Source: Anniella stebbinsi (taxonomy: Eukaryota > Chordata > Lepidosauria > Squamata > Anniellidae). Taken from it: a DNA stretch of 64,000 nt. The stretch covers positions 30,756,001 to 30,820,000 of the forward strand of contig JARDYH010000004.1 in NCBI GenBank assembly GCA_029215795.1. Direction: 5' to 3'. A program made the position numbers and the translations under genes. Positions 21,517 through 32,205 of this stretch are shown here, piece by piece. The first letter of the stretch is position 1; each line of letters opens with the position of its first letter. Under the pieces are notes generated by a model that saw only the letters and a list, made by a program, of their open reading frames with translations, ran no database searches and was not told the DNA's origin.

Positions 21517-22659
21517 ATTCTGTCCAATCCTTAACAGCACTTCAGACAAAATCTTATGGTTTGAGTTATAGGAAAATGTGATCTCTTCAGAAGACAGGAA
21601 CAACCTTAAGAGACGATGCTCCTTAAAATGTCTTCTGAGAAACTTGTCCTATACACAACATGTCTTACAAAAGGTGCCGTAGTGGTCACAAATGCCTACA
21701 TTACTAGCAATAAAACTTCACACCCTCTTCTGAGGAGCTATTTTTCTTATGCTCTCAGAAAAGATAGAATAAGTTTCTGACTTTTCACATCTCCCTGTTA
21801 TATTCCACGACACAGTGTGAACCTCTGCTTCACAGGCAATGGAAACAGCTATTAAACAGCAGCTTTCAGAGCTGTGTGTTATTTTTCAGTATAATATTGA
21901 CCCAGCGCTGCCTTCAGGACAGGACATTGGGGCAGAGGCCCAGGTACCCACTCTGAAGAATGAGCAGGAAGGCTCCCAAATGCTGAGCATATTTTGAAGT
22001 GAATGAAGTAATATACATTTCCATCTAAAGGGAGGTGGGTATGAGACCATTCAGTCCAGAGCCTCACATTACTTACCTGATTCATCATATTGGTCTGATC
22101 CTTAACACAATTAAATTGAAGAAACGAGAATTGATTTAACTGTTTGATTTCCCCCAAGTAAGTTCCACTTATTTTGATGGAACCTACTTCCAAGCTCAGA
22201 TCTTAGCACTTTAGCATAGCTCAGTTGTGAATTAGATGGAAGATAAGCACTTTTACAATTCATGCCAACTTTGCTTAATAGACTTTTTAAATTCACTCCA
22301 GTCACTGCAATACACACCCACCCTGGAGTGGAAAAAATAATTATCCAGAAAGACGAGCCTGCAACTAGAAAGCAAGTGGTTTCAGTTATTGTTTCAAGGA
22401 ATACAGTGAATTTATGAACTGGTTCTGTAACCTTCAAATGGGTGTGAAATATCACCTACCATAATGGAGCATTTTGAGGAAGCTGTGATTGCAAAACTGG
22501 GAAAAGAAGCATAAGTTGGTTTTAAATATGTGCAAATAGGGAACTGAAAATGTATGAACAAATCAACACTTTCATTGATGGATCTGTCAATTCTGGTTTC
22601 TCCCAGTATCATTTTTCACAGTCTTAAGTTTAGTATGTCCTGAACATTCATCTTTTTAA
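21517..22659. other. Unassigned interval with a small MITE piece
   Basis: 22148-22202 (ccaagtaagttccacttatt ... ggaacctacttccaagctca) is a piece of the common GCAATCCTATAC-type repeat also at 44041 and 49319. Nothing else recognised. Confidence 0.45.
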
Positions 22660-22824
22660 ATAGTTTGCATGGAAATTCTCCTATATTTCTCCTAATAGAT
22701 ATACATTTTGTATGTAATTTGGACTAAGAAATTATTTTCTCTAATATACATATTTTTGTATACAGTTTTTGATAGAACTTTATTGAAAAATTTGGTGAAG
22801 TACGAATTTCAAAGGATTTCAAAA
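22660..22824. mobile_element. Degenerate AT-rich hAT-like fragment
   Basis: ctcctaatagatatacattttg and gtacgaatttcaaagga resemble 2500-2610, an old AT-rich element family. No termini preserved. Confidence 0.35.
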
Positions 22825-22867
22825 GTGTGAAACAGGCCTATCCAGATGAATTTTAAGATGTTTTTAA
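22825..22867 (+). mobile_element. LINE 3' UTR, part left of element A
   Basis: acaggcctatccagatgaattttaagatgt matches 60145-60175 (gcaggcctacccagttgaattttaagatg), an intact LINE 3' end. It stops at the target duplication of element A and resumes at 24706. Confidence 0.75.
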
Positions 22868-23122
22868 TAGGGATGTGCACTGGATCGGACCCGATCCACG
22901 ATCCGAGTCCGGTCCAGTGGGAAATCGGATAAATTATCCAATTTCCGATCCCGCAGCTGGATCGGCCGATCCAATCCGAACCGGTCCGAAAAAGCTCCGA
23001 ACCGGTTCGGCGGATCGGCGGATCGGCGGGCGCCCACTGGCGCCCACCGCCGCTTCCATTGGCGGGCGCCAGCGGGCGCCCGCCGATGAAAGTGGACAGC
23101 GGGGGGGGGGAGGAGGGGGGCA

Positions 23123-24305
23123 CTTACCTTCTCGGCCCGGTGGCTCCCGTCCGGCGCCGGCGCCTACTACTACTAGCAGGCTCCGTGGCCTGGTCTAGGG
23201 TGGCGCGCCGGGTGATGTCATCACCCGGCGCGCTACTCTAGAGCAGGCCGCGGAGCCTGCTGGTAGTAGTAGGCGCCGGCGCCGGACGGGAGCCACCGGG
23301 CCGGGAAGGTAAGGAGGGGGTGCGTGGAGGGGAGGAGGGGGCGCGCGGAGGGGGGAGGGGGGAGGGGGGCCCTTACCTTTCCGGCCCGGCGGCTCCCGTC
23401 CGGCGCCGGCGCCTACTATTCCCAGCAGGCTCCGCGGCCTGCTCTAGGGTGGCGCGCCGGGTGATGTCATCACCCGGCGCGCTACTCTAGAGCAGGCCGC
23501 GGAGCCTGCTGGTAGTAGTAGGCGCCGGCGCCGGACGGGAGCCGCCGGGCCGGAAAGGTAAGGAGGGGGTGCGTGGAGGGGAGGAGGGGGCGCGCGGAGG
23601 GGGGAGGGGGGCCCTTACCTTTCCGGCCCGGCGGCTCCCGTCCGGCGCCGGCGCCTACTATTCCCAGCAGGCTCCGCGGCCTGCTCTAGGATGGCGCGCC
23701 GGGTGATGTCATCACCCGGCGCACTACTCTAGAGCAGGCCGCGGAGCCTGCTGGAAGTAGTAGGCGCCGGCGCCGGACGGGAGCCGCCGGGCCGGAAAGG
23801 TAAGGAGGGGGTGCGTGGAGGGGAGGAGGGGGCGCGCGGAGGGGGGCCCTTACCTTTCCGGCCCGGCGGCTCCCGTCCGGCGCCGGCGCCTACTATTCCC
23901 AGCAGGCTCCGCGGCCTGCTCTAGGATGGCGCGCCGGGTGATGTCATCACCCGGCGCACTACTCTAGAGCAGGCCGCGGAGCCTGCTGGAAGTAGTAGGC
24001 GCCGGCGCCGGACGGGAGCCGCCGGGCCGGAAAGGTAAGGAGGGGGTGCGTGGAGGGGAGGAGGGGGCGCGCGGAGGGGGGAGGGGGGAGGAGGGGGCAC
24101 GCGGAGGGGGGAGGGGGGAGGGGGGCCCTTACCTGCCCGGCCCGGCGGCTCCCGTCCGGCGCCGGCGCCTACTACTACCAGCAGGCTCCGCGGCCTGCTC
24201 CAGGGTGGCGCGCCGGGTGATGTCATCACCCGGCGCGCTACTCGAGAGTAGGCCGCGGAGCCCGCTGGTAGTAGCCGCCGGCGCCGGACGTGCCGAGAAG
24301 GTAAG
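23123..24305. promoter_or_regulatory. Array of five CRE-centred palindromic modules in element A
   Basis: Each module runs from cttacc (splice-donor-like on minus) through gcgccggcgcctacta-type arms to a central TGATGTCATCA, then back out to ggtaag on plus. Cores start at 23213, 23462, 23704, 23939 and 24218, spaced 249, 242, 235 and 279 bp. Between modules lie purine-rich spacers (tgcgtggaggggaggaggg). The core departs from consensus TGACGTCA by one base (T for C). In the fifth module the ATG in the core opens a frame (MSSPGALLESRP) that reaches the donor without a stop; the other modules hit a stop at tctagag. Confidence 0.5.
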
Positions 24306-24486
24306 TGGCGGGGAAGGGGGCTTACCCCCCCCCCGGAGCCGTCCGCTTCTATCCGCTGGCGCCCGCGGGCGCCAGCGGATGGAAGCAGGCGGCCCCAGGG
24401 GGGGTAGGGAGCGCGGGGGAGGGGGTTTACCTGCCGGGGCCGTCCACAGCGGACGGCCCCGGGGGGGGGAGGGAGTTAGGCCCCCC

Positions 24487-24560
24487 CTTACCCACCCGCC
24501 GCCATTTTTTCCTCATAGACTTGCATTGCAATGCAAGTCTATGGGGAAAAAAATGGCGGC
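24487..24560. promoter_or_regulatory. YY1-like paired motif around a GCATTGC palindrome
   Basis: GCCGCCATTTT (24498-24508) and the inverted aaaatggcggc (24550-24560) flank the palindrome acttgcattgcaatgcaagt. To the left, cttacc at 24487-24492 gives a splice-donor-like site downstream of the YY1-like motif on the minus strand. YY1 sites of this form are typical just downstream of transcription starts; the function here is inferred. Confidence 0.4.
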
Positions 24561-24705
24561 CGATCCAAAAATTTCCGATTTTTGGATCGGGATCGGACTC
24601 GATCCGGTCCGGGGGGCCTCCGATTTTGTCCGAACCGGTCCGGGACAAAATTGGAGGTCCCGATCCGGGTCCCGATCCGATCCGGGGGGTCCGTGCACAC
24701 CCCTA

Positions 24706-24815
24706 GTTTTTAATGTTGTATTTTTCTCTTGCTTTTAAAATTTTAACTGTTGTGATTTTTGTGTTTTATATTGTTGCTGTTCCCCGCCTCGATCCGAAGG
24801 AAGAGGCGGGCTACA

Positions 24816-24849
<34 letters not shown>

Positions 24850-24850
24850 C
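24706..24850 (+). mobile_element. LINE 3' UTR, part right of element A
   Basis: Resumes with gtttttaatgttgta and continues to ttccccgcctcgatccgaagg, aagaggcgggctacaaa and an (AAT)n tail at 24816-24848. With 22825-22867 it makes one LINE 3' end disrupted by element A. Confidence 0.75.
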
Positions 24851-25966
24851 AAATCCTGCCCCCCCACAACCCTAAGTTGATGCAAAAGCACATCATGCAG
24901 TATCATGCTGGCACCCAGAGCTATTCTTGGTGCGAAACAGATGATACAGAGCAGTAGTTGGTGATACGCGTGATAACTCCAATACAATATCTATTAACTG
25001 ATGCATTTGAACAAGATACTTGTCCTGTGTCTACCTCAACTCAGCTATTGCATTTGCTGAAATTGGTGTCAGCTTTAAATAAAATGATTATTATGCTGTA
25101 CCAATCTTTCAAAGGTTATCAGGAATCATCAATAAAACGCTTAAAGAAAGTACGGGAAATGAAAGCTGGGATTAATGCTACAGGAAATTGTTGGAAGGAT
25201 GATTGAAAAGAATCCCCATTTTTATGTTAGATATGAAACTTAAGATAATGTGGCAAAAACCCAATAATAATATTCCAGTCATACTGGGTTTTAATGAGGT
25301 CCTGTTATAGAAAACATATGGCTACAAGTATTTCCTGGAGATATAGGGCTTATCAAGCATCATCGATGCTTCTGTTACTGGGCTACTGGGTGAGATTCCA
25401 CCTACCAGGCAGGGGTTTTTCAACAACTGTATTATGAAATGTAAGATGCACATTTTCATTTAAAGGAAGCATTTTTTATTTTTCTTTCCCTGGAATATTT
25501 CCACTAGTTTGGAGACTTGATTTGGAACAAGCATTTTGTCTCAAGTGGGATTTTCTATAGATAACAGAAAATAGAGCTAGAATTAAATACAAGTGGGACC
25601 AGCAACAAAATGTTGCAGTGTGAAGTACCGTCCTCCACAATTCCATTCCATACTTCCCCCCACCAGGTTTTCCATCCCCCCCACCACAGCTTCAGTTCAA
25701 CATTCCCTGGCAGCAGAGCATGATAAGTTCTCAATGGGCTATGTTGGGAGTCCCCCCCCCATAAAGTTTCCCCCCTAAAGGATCTCCCAACGCCCAGTCC
25801 AACACTCTAGCCACTACACCACACACACGATGAAAAGCACTATACTTCTAATTTTACACCCCCATACCCACACCCACACATACACACACACACACTGTCC
25901 TTCATTAATTGGATTCCCCCCTCCAAAAAACCCAACAACAACATTGCACATAAATAATATATATAT
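24851..25966. other. Unassigned interval
   Basis: Ordinary AT-rich sequence, with C-rich patches at 25750-25775 and CA-rich sequence at 25820-25895. The 82-codon frame at 24958-25206 has no recognisable motif. Confidence 0.4.
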
Positions 25967-26160
25967 ATTAAAGGTGCAGGCACTATACTAGAGTGACCAT
26001 ATACAAAAGAAGGCAGGGCCCCTACAACTTTAACTGTTGTGATGAAGAAGGAATTTCATCAGGAACTAATTGCATTGAAATGACCCTGGCTGAAATTCCC
26101 TTTTCTCTACAACGGTTAAAGTTACCTGAGCTCTGACCTGGATTTTATCTGGTCACCCTA
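25967..26160. mobile_element. Palindromic hAT-like MITE, half copy 4
   Basis: Begins inside the element at taaaggtgcaggcactatac, passes the central tactagagtgaccatatac and ends at the right terminus atctggtcacccta. The left arm is missing. Subfamily with ggaactaattgcat. Confidence 0.85.
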
Positions 26161-26493
26161 ACCAGCATGAACCATAGTGGATACTAACATACACCCTTAA
26201 TAGATGGCCTGAGGGCTGCCTTTTCAATATACCCCTTCTTTGTAGGGGTGCAGCACCGCAGACTCATGGGCCAAATCTGTTCTGCCTAAGGTTGCAATCT
26301 GGCCCTCTATGGTTCCCCAGAGGACAATGTCCTTTTCTCCTGACCCCACCCATCCTCCTAACTGCTGATTGTTTGGTGAGTTCCCAGCTTTTGCATGTTT
26401 CCCCCCAAAAGGTTGAAATGTCTCTCCTAAGTCTTAGATACTGGCAGTAAGAGTTTTAAGCTAAAATATGCTTGTGTAAAATATGCTGCCCAC
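26161..26493. other. Unassigned interval between two MITE halves
   Basis: No recognised repeat or coding sequence. Confidence 0.4.
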
Positions 26494-26657
26494 ATATCTG
26501 GTCACTCTAGATAGCTCTTGCAGCTTTAACTGTTGTGATGAAGGGGGAATTTCACCAGGTGCTGCATGCATACAAATGACGCCTGCTGAAATACCCTTTT
26601 TCTATGCAACTGTTAAAGATACAGGAGCCCTGTCCTCCTGTTCATATGGTCACCCTA
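26494..26657. mobile_element. Palindromic hAT-like MITE, half copy 5
   Basis: Starts at the central atatctggtcactctag and runs to the right terminus catatggtcacccta. Only the right half is present. Subfamily with gtgctgcatgcatacaaatg. Both half copies in this region break at or near the internal terminus-like site. Confidence 0.85.
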
Positions 26658-27023
26658 ACATTCATGTGGAAACAGGATGGAACAGACTTAATCATGAGCA
26701 TAGGCTAAAGTGACACGAATGAGAGTTAGACCCATCTGTCCATACCTAGCATCAGTCCAGTTTTTTAAGGACTGATAGATTTTGAAACAAGAAGCAATTG
26801 AGTAATTTGGACAGGAGTCATTATCATGATGCCAGATTGATAAAGCAGTTCCTATGAAGGAAGTAGTTATCTGGGTGTCAGAGTGTAAGCATTTCCTATG
26901 AAGAAGCTGGCTCAGGGCATCTGGGGAAACATTTCTGGCTTTGATACCTGCTGGCAGGCATCATTAATTGTCAATGATTCCTGCACATCCTGCTGCCTAA
27001 TAATCTTTGAGGTTTCCTCTTAT

Positions 27024-27237
27024 CAAGGCTGGTGACTTTGATTTCAGTGGGGCTGTGAATCCATTCTGGCTTTCAGTTAGAACCAACCAGAAGTCTAATG
27101 AAGCTATCTAAGGTACTGAACCCTTGCACCAAATTAGGTCCAGTACCTTGGATGCCTCTTCAGAGTTCTGGCTGGCTCTGACTGAAATCCAGAATGGATT
27201 CACAGCCTCACCAAAATCGGACCACCAACCTCCACTG
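27024..27237. mobile_element. Palindromic MITE of the GGAGGCTGGTGGCTCTGA type, copy 2
   Basis: Left caaggctggtgactttgatt pairs with the right part aaatcggaccaccaacctcc. Flanks cctcttat (27016-27023) and cttcttat (27238-27245) form an 8-bp duplication with one mismatch, so this family is hAT-like too. Confidence 0.75.
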
Positions 27238-27740
27238 CTTCTTATCTTCATTCCCTGCTCAGGTGCAGCAATGATTTCCCAGTGGCCCCATTTTAGTAAA
27301 TTCACCTATGCACTGGACAATTTTGAGTAGAAAGTTGGGATTTCAGTGTTGCATGATTACCAGCCATGTATTGTAGCAGTGACATGCAAAAAATGGATCA
27401 GCAAATGCAGGGAAACCTAGATCAGCAAATACTCAATTGGGTCTGGTCCAGGTTTCCCTGCAGCAAAATCATGTGATCTCACACTGGGAAAATTTGATAC
27501 CTCCTCAACAGGAGAACTAGCCTGAGCAAAGATAACTAGACCTCTACCTCAACATATTCTTCCCAATGAGTTCAGCGCCTTTGCTTATACAGCCAAAACA
27601 GCATGACTCATGTACAAGAGGAAGGTATCAAGCAGGATTTGCGTAAGTGCTATTTTCTAAAAAAGGAAAAATCAATTAGCCCAGCGAGGACAGGGATTGC
27701 TTCTAGATAGACATTGTGTAGCTGTTCTATCTTTTTCTCC

Positions 27741-27743
<3 letters not shown>

Positions 27744-27775
<32 letters not shown>
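27744..27775 (+). repeat. (ATT)n microsatellite
   Basis: About ten ATT triplets next to repeat R2 copy 2. Confidence 0.9.
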
Positions 27776-27906
27776 GCAAAGATGGAAGAAACAGTAAGAA
27801 CATACAGGAGGGTCACAAGTAGAAGATGACATCATCTAGACCCCCCCGCCCCATTAAACTTCTACAAATGAGGCAGGGCAATAGCAGCATAAAAGTCTCA
27901 TCTGGA
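27776..27906. repeat. Dispersed repeat R2, copy 2
   Basis: Related to 10391-10520: gatggaagaaacagtaag, cattaaacttctacaaatg, gcagggcaatagcagcat and aaaagtctcatctggaa in the same order. Confidence 0.5.
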
Positions 27907-28430
27907 ATAGGCATGGGCAAATCTCTCAGTTTTACTTTCTCCTGCGTTCAAAATTTTTAAATCTCAAGTTCTTTCTCTCCCAAATAAGAACTTGTGAAAT
28001 TTGGTAAAGTTTTACCAAAAATGAACTGAAACTAAACTCTCACTCATCTGCACCAGCCACATCCGATAGGTACAGCTATTTCCAACATGGAGAAGTCCAT
28101 GATTCCCAACATGAAGAAGACCATGCCTGCCATAGAGCTGTTCAAGATGAAGAGCCTGCCAGAAAAAAGAAGTGGCATTCCTAATTAAGTGATAATGAGG
28201 ATGAAGCCACAGGCATTGCAACCCACATTTATAAGAGCAAAACTCTCAAAAGCCCTGGACCTGGATGGACTTATCTATCAAGTTCAGTTCTTCCTATTTC
28301 TTCAGTTTCACTTTTTAAAATAAAATAAAAACCTCAAATTCATTTTGTCCTGGATTCAGATAAGTTTGCAATTTTTTGGTACATTCAAAACCAAACTGAA
28401 CTGAAATTCTCACCCATCCCTCGTCTGCAA
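27905..28430. mobile_element. Degenerate hAT-like element with inverted AT-rich ends
   Basis: Left side ataggcatgggcaaatctc ... gaaactaaactctcactcatc; right side ttctcacccatccctcgt at 28410-28426. Strings such as aaccaaactgaactgaaatt near the right and aaatgaactgaaactaaact near 28020 are related. It may be one element or two fragments. Confidence 0.35.
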
Positions 28431-28993
28431 GCACTCTGAAGGCCACAGTGGCTGGCTGACTGATGGAGAGGGGGAAAAAAATGGGAAGGAGGGGAAAAGA
28501 ATGTGGGAGCAAGGCATGCCTGACTGCATCAGTAAATAGGAGCACTCCACATTTTTTTTCCAGAAGTCCTTTTTTCGCAAGCTTTGGCACATATGTGGAT
28601 GCTCAGAGAATCACCCAAAGCTCAGCCACTGTAAAAAACGGCGGCATCCACTCCTGTGACAGGGAATGTTCCTTGTACAATGCAACTAAGCATTTAAATA
28701 ACTATTAAAGGGAATGTCCTGGACAGCAGCCACAATTTGCTGGCATAGCTAGTAATTATCTGGCTGATAACGATTTGTTTCTCTAATGCTGAAAAGAGGA
28801 AATGTTACAATCACTCAAAAAAACAACAACCCCTCTATAGCTACAAAACATCCCCTTTTGGAGATTCTGTAATAGTTACAGAAACAGTTGAAAATCAGGC
28901 CCAATTTCAACTGGAAAAGCTTTGAGAAATCCCCCAAGAAAACTGTGATGAAAGACCTTGCTAGGAACTTAAAGCACAGTTGGTGCGGTCTGC

Positions 28994-29035
<42 letters not shown>

Positions 29036-29295
29036 TAGAGATAACTGATAAGAAGGACGATGTTGAAATGCCAGTGTGATTAATTTAGGCAGACAGCAGG
29101 TATGTAGACAGACATTGCTAAATAGATTTCCTCATTATAGTTAACAAATTTTACTGAAAGAAGAATAATTGTCCTGTTTGTTGCCCTATGTGAACAAAAA
29201 ACAATCTTATTATCTGAATATCGATCAATATGTAGTCAAAATGGCAAAGCCCATATAGAAGTGGGACGTACCAGCTGATTCTGGGAAACCCTGAT
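28431..29295. other. Unassigned interval with a TA microsatellite
   Basis: (TA)n at 28998-29032 (17 units). Nothing else recognised. Confidence 0.5.
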
Positions 29296-29622
29296 TATGT
29301 TGTATCATGCTGCAGTTTTTTGTTGCATGCTTTATTTTATGCTGCTGCTTGCTTCTTTTTTAAATAACATTTGCTGCTGTTGCTTTTATTTTTGTATTGT
29401 GTTTTTAGCGTTTGTAACACCGAATGGGTTTTTATTATGTGTCTTGTGTTTGTACATCACTTTGGGAGGGCTCCTGCCCTGAAAGGTGGCCAAGAAATAT
29501 TTTAAGAGTGCAATCCTATGCATGTATAGAAAGAAAAAAGTCCTACAACCCCCAACATGCTCCAGCCTAAACATGCACAGGATTGCAGCCTAACTAAATA
29601 AATAATAGAAATAAATAAGTTT
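29296..29622 (+). mobile_element. LINE 3' end split by a short palindromic insert
   Basis: tttgtacatcactttgggagggctcctgccctgaaaggtggcc (29450-29492) is a LINE 3' UTR end; the A/T-rich tail appears at 29593-29622 (taaataaataatagaaataa). Between them, 29508-29592 is a small inverted repeat (gtgcaatcctatgcatgt ... acatgcacaggattgcagcc). Confidence 0.6.
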
Positions 29623-29750
29623 CTCAGTTTGCAGAAATACAAAAAAAGTTAGAAAAATAATTGATGTAGGATCCTGCTTCCCTCCCCAGCATGAAAAGAA
29701 AAGAAAACCAAATGAATACAAAGCATGTTCAGTTGCCACAGAATGCTAAG

Positions 29751-30736
29751 TAGGGGTGTGCATGCCCAAAATTATTGTATTGTTATCGGAAATCACTTAA
29801 AAAAAATTCTGGATCTGATTATATCGGAGATTTTTCGTATCGAATCGTATCGTCGGATATCCAATATTTAATTCGGAACCGTATTTTGCCCTATAGAGTT
29901 GCTTTTTGAGACAGAAAGGCCTAAAAGTTCAGTATTTTAAAAGTTACAGACTTGAAACATGGTCACAGTGTTTATGGGGTATGCCTAAGTATGTGTATTA
30001 AATTTCAGAACAATCCCTCCAACCGTGTATTTTATATGAATTTTTTAAACATCGTTTAACTTCTGACAGCTCAGAATGACAACTCGCCATGTGCATTCAG
30101 AGATCTGTCAAAAAAGGTGCATGATGTTTTAAAAATACATATAAAACACAGGGGTGGAGGGATTGTTCTAAAATTTGGCACATATATGTAGCAACATGTG
30201 CTAGACATGTGTATGGAATTTCAGGTCAATCCCTCCAACCCTTGATTTTATATGAATTTTTAAAACATTGTACAATTTTATTGACAGCTGGTTGACCGGG
30301 CCGCCGTGCTGTTAAAATACTTGTCTGTTTCCCCCCCCCCCCCCAATAGGCTTGCATTGGGGGAAACGGGTGGATAACTTTTTTATTTGAAATGATAATG
30401 ACATGAAACTTGGGGAGCCAGGACTAGCATGATCGAATCTGCAATGTTCAAAAAGTTTCATGTCTCTATCTTTTCAAATTAAAAAGTTATAAGGGGTTCC
30501 CGAAAAGCCCCACCCCCCACTGTAACTTCTTCATTTTTAAAAATAAAAACTTGAAACTTGTGGGACATTGAAGATGGGTTCTGGCTAGTCATGTGTGAAA
30601 ATAAATCTGAGCAATTGCTCAAACCCTCAATTTTATATTAATTTCTTAAAGATCATGGTATGAAAGCAACAGGGAGGCCCAGTCAACCAGGAGTCAGAAC
30701 TAGCACGACCTTTAAGAAATTAATATAAAATCGAGG
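29751..30736 (+). mobile_element. Element E: left part of a hAT-like element related to D
   Basis: Starts taggggtgtgcatgcccaaa and continues aattattgtattgttatcgg, closely matching the left end of element D at 57880. The interior has repeated aatccctccaaccg-type blocks (30013, 30225) and the ataggcttgcattgggggaaa module (30346-30366) also seen in A to D. No right terminus: the sequence passes into a different MITE at about 30737, so the element is truncated. Confidence 0.65.
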
Positions 30737-30876
30737 ACTAGCTCCTTTAGAGTTCTGACTGGTTCTGACTGAAACCTGGAGCAGATTCACCACCCCACTG
30801 ACATCAGAGCCACTAACCTCCACAGGGTGGATTAGGCCAGGGATGGATAACTTCAGGCAGTCCAGGGGCCAGGACA
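30737..30876 (-). mobile_element. Half MITE plus CAGGGGTGG terminus, inverted copy of the 21.2-kb composite
   Basis: tttagagttctgactggttc ... agagccactaacctcc is half of the GGAGGCTGG MITE. acagggtggattaggccagg and ggataacttcaggcagtcc follow, the reverse complement of 21181-21235. The same junction between two element families therefore occurs twice. Confidence 0.65.
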
Positions 30877-31225
30877 GATGAAAGGAAGGACTTCTTCACA
30901 CAGTGCATAGTCAAACTCTGCAGTTCTCTACCACAACATGTAGTGATGGCCACCAATTAGGATGGTTTTAAAAGGGGGTTAAATTCATGAAGGAGAAGGC
31001 TATCAATAGCTACTAGTCTTGATGGCTATGTGCTTTCTCCAGTATCAAAACAGTAAGATTATGTACATCAGTTGCTGGGGAACGTGGGCGGGAAGGTGCT
31101 GTTGTACTCCTGTCCTGCTTGTGGGTTTCCCAGTCCAGCATTCTGTGTGAACAGAACAATGGACTGGATGGTCCCTTGGTTTGATTCAGCCTGGCTGTTC
31201 TTATGTTCTCACGTTCTTATAGGCT
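30877..31225 (+). mobile_element. CR1 LINE 3' end, long copy
   Basis: Contains gtagtgatggccaccaatta, gaaggctatcaatagctac, ttgatggctatgtgctttct, agttgctggggaacgtgggc and gattcagcctggctgttcttatg in the usual CR1 3' order. About 350 bp. The ORF portion is lost. Confidence 0.85.
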
Positions 31226-31974
31226 TTTCTGTTCAATATCCCTTCACCATATGCTCTTGCTCACTCAACTGGGCCTGTAGAGAAAAGCTTCCCAATAGCT
31301 TGTGTCCATTGAGACTTTCACCACCATTTCACGAAATTATGCTCTTCAGAACAAGGATTTCTTCATCAACCCAGAAAACATAGGAGCCATGCAGGGAATT
31401 GGGTTGCGGTCAGATGTATGTGTGTGAATGTGTGACTTTTCAGAGTTCAAAAACATTTTAAGTGCAATATTTTCTCGTGCAGGAATCGATGTTAGCTAGC
31501 AAAGCAGACCTGTATAAGCAAGTCGGCCTTTGGCAAAGGAGTAATCCATTTTACGTTGGGTGGTTTCTGTGGTGCAATAGAATGTTAAGCAAGGCTTTCC
31601 CTCTGGCAGTCCTTGCTCAGATCTGGGTCACGTTGTAAGTAAAACAAGTTTGTGAACCTCAGACAATAGGGCCACCTTGCAAAGCAGCTCTGTGATGTGC
31701 AAGCTTTTTTTTTAATGCAGAGACGCAGTGAGGAGACATGGAGCGTCTCTGTCTTTGTTGCATTGGACAGATTGGAAGCAAGACATGATGTAAATCTAAC
31801 CATATAGATTATGTAAATTACACTGTATATCTGGTCTTTCCACACACTGTGCAGCCCTTTCAAGTATTCTTCCATGTAAACAATGTACATATAATTAGTA
31901 TGACAGTTGCTAAGTTCGTTTATTGCTTATCTTTCTCCTTTGAGTATGCAAAGTTCTTCACATTGTCTTCCTTA
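31226..31974. other. Unassigned interval
   Basis: No supported feature. A/T-rich with short arbitrary frames on both strands. Confidence 0.4.
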
Positions 31975-32205
31975 GGGCTGGTACACACTCATGGATGTAT
32001 ATCTGTCGATCTGGCGTCACTTGATTACTCAGTGCTTGACAACATCCCAGCCGAATATGTAAACTCTCTCCATTGGCAGGTATCTCATTTAGGCTGACAT
32101 TGGGTGATGTGATTAAGCTGTGATGGCTCATACATACATGCAAGCAGTCACTTGACACTACTTGTCATTGGGCAAAAACTGTACATTTGTGAACTGGCAC
32201 TTGTT
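31975..32205. mobile_element. MITE with GCCAGTTCACA-type ends
   Basis: Left agggctggtacacactcatg and right tacatttgtgaactggcact form imperfect inverted termini. A related right half lies at 41940-42042 (gcatgtgtgaactggccctt). Confidence 0.5.

Larger units (their letters stand above)
22868..24705 (+). mobile_element. Element A: GC-rich hAT-like transposon with five CRE palindromes (1838 bp)
   Basis: Starts tagggatgtgcactggatcg and ends ggtccgtgcacacccct plus a; the termini are inverted repeats of TAGGGRTGTGCAC. It is flanked by a perfect 8-bp duplication gtttttaa (22860-22867, 24706-24713), the hAT hallmark. Regions next to the ends are packed with GATCGG/CCGATC hexamers, like the clustered subterminal binding repeats of known hAT elements. 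The middle (23123-24305) holds five homologous palindromes. A further palindromic part at 24487-24560 has paired GCCGCCATTTT motifs. No transposase frame: the 230- and 102-residue frames are GC-rich palindrome translations. It interrupts a LINE, so it is younger than that LINE. Element B is a shorter, inverted relative. Confidence 0.9.

Noticed and set aside
23123..24305. CRISPR-like repeat array
   Set aside because: Units are about 240 bp, palindromic over nearly their whole length, and lie in a eukaryotic transposon; no short direct repeats with unique spacers.
24046..24738. 230-codon plus-strand frame and its partner frames in element A
   Set aside because: It is a translation of GC-rich palindromes and hairpins: Arg/Gly/Pro-rich, with equally long frames on the other strand and no transposase residues. 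It is interrupted or changed in B and C.
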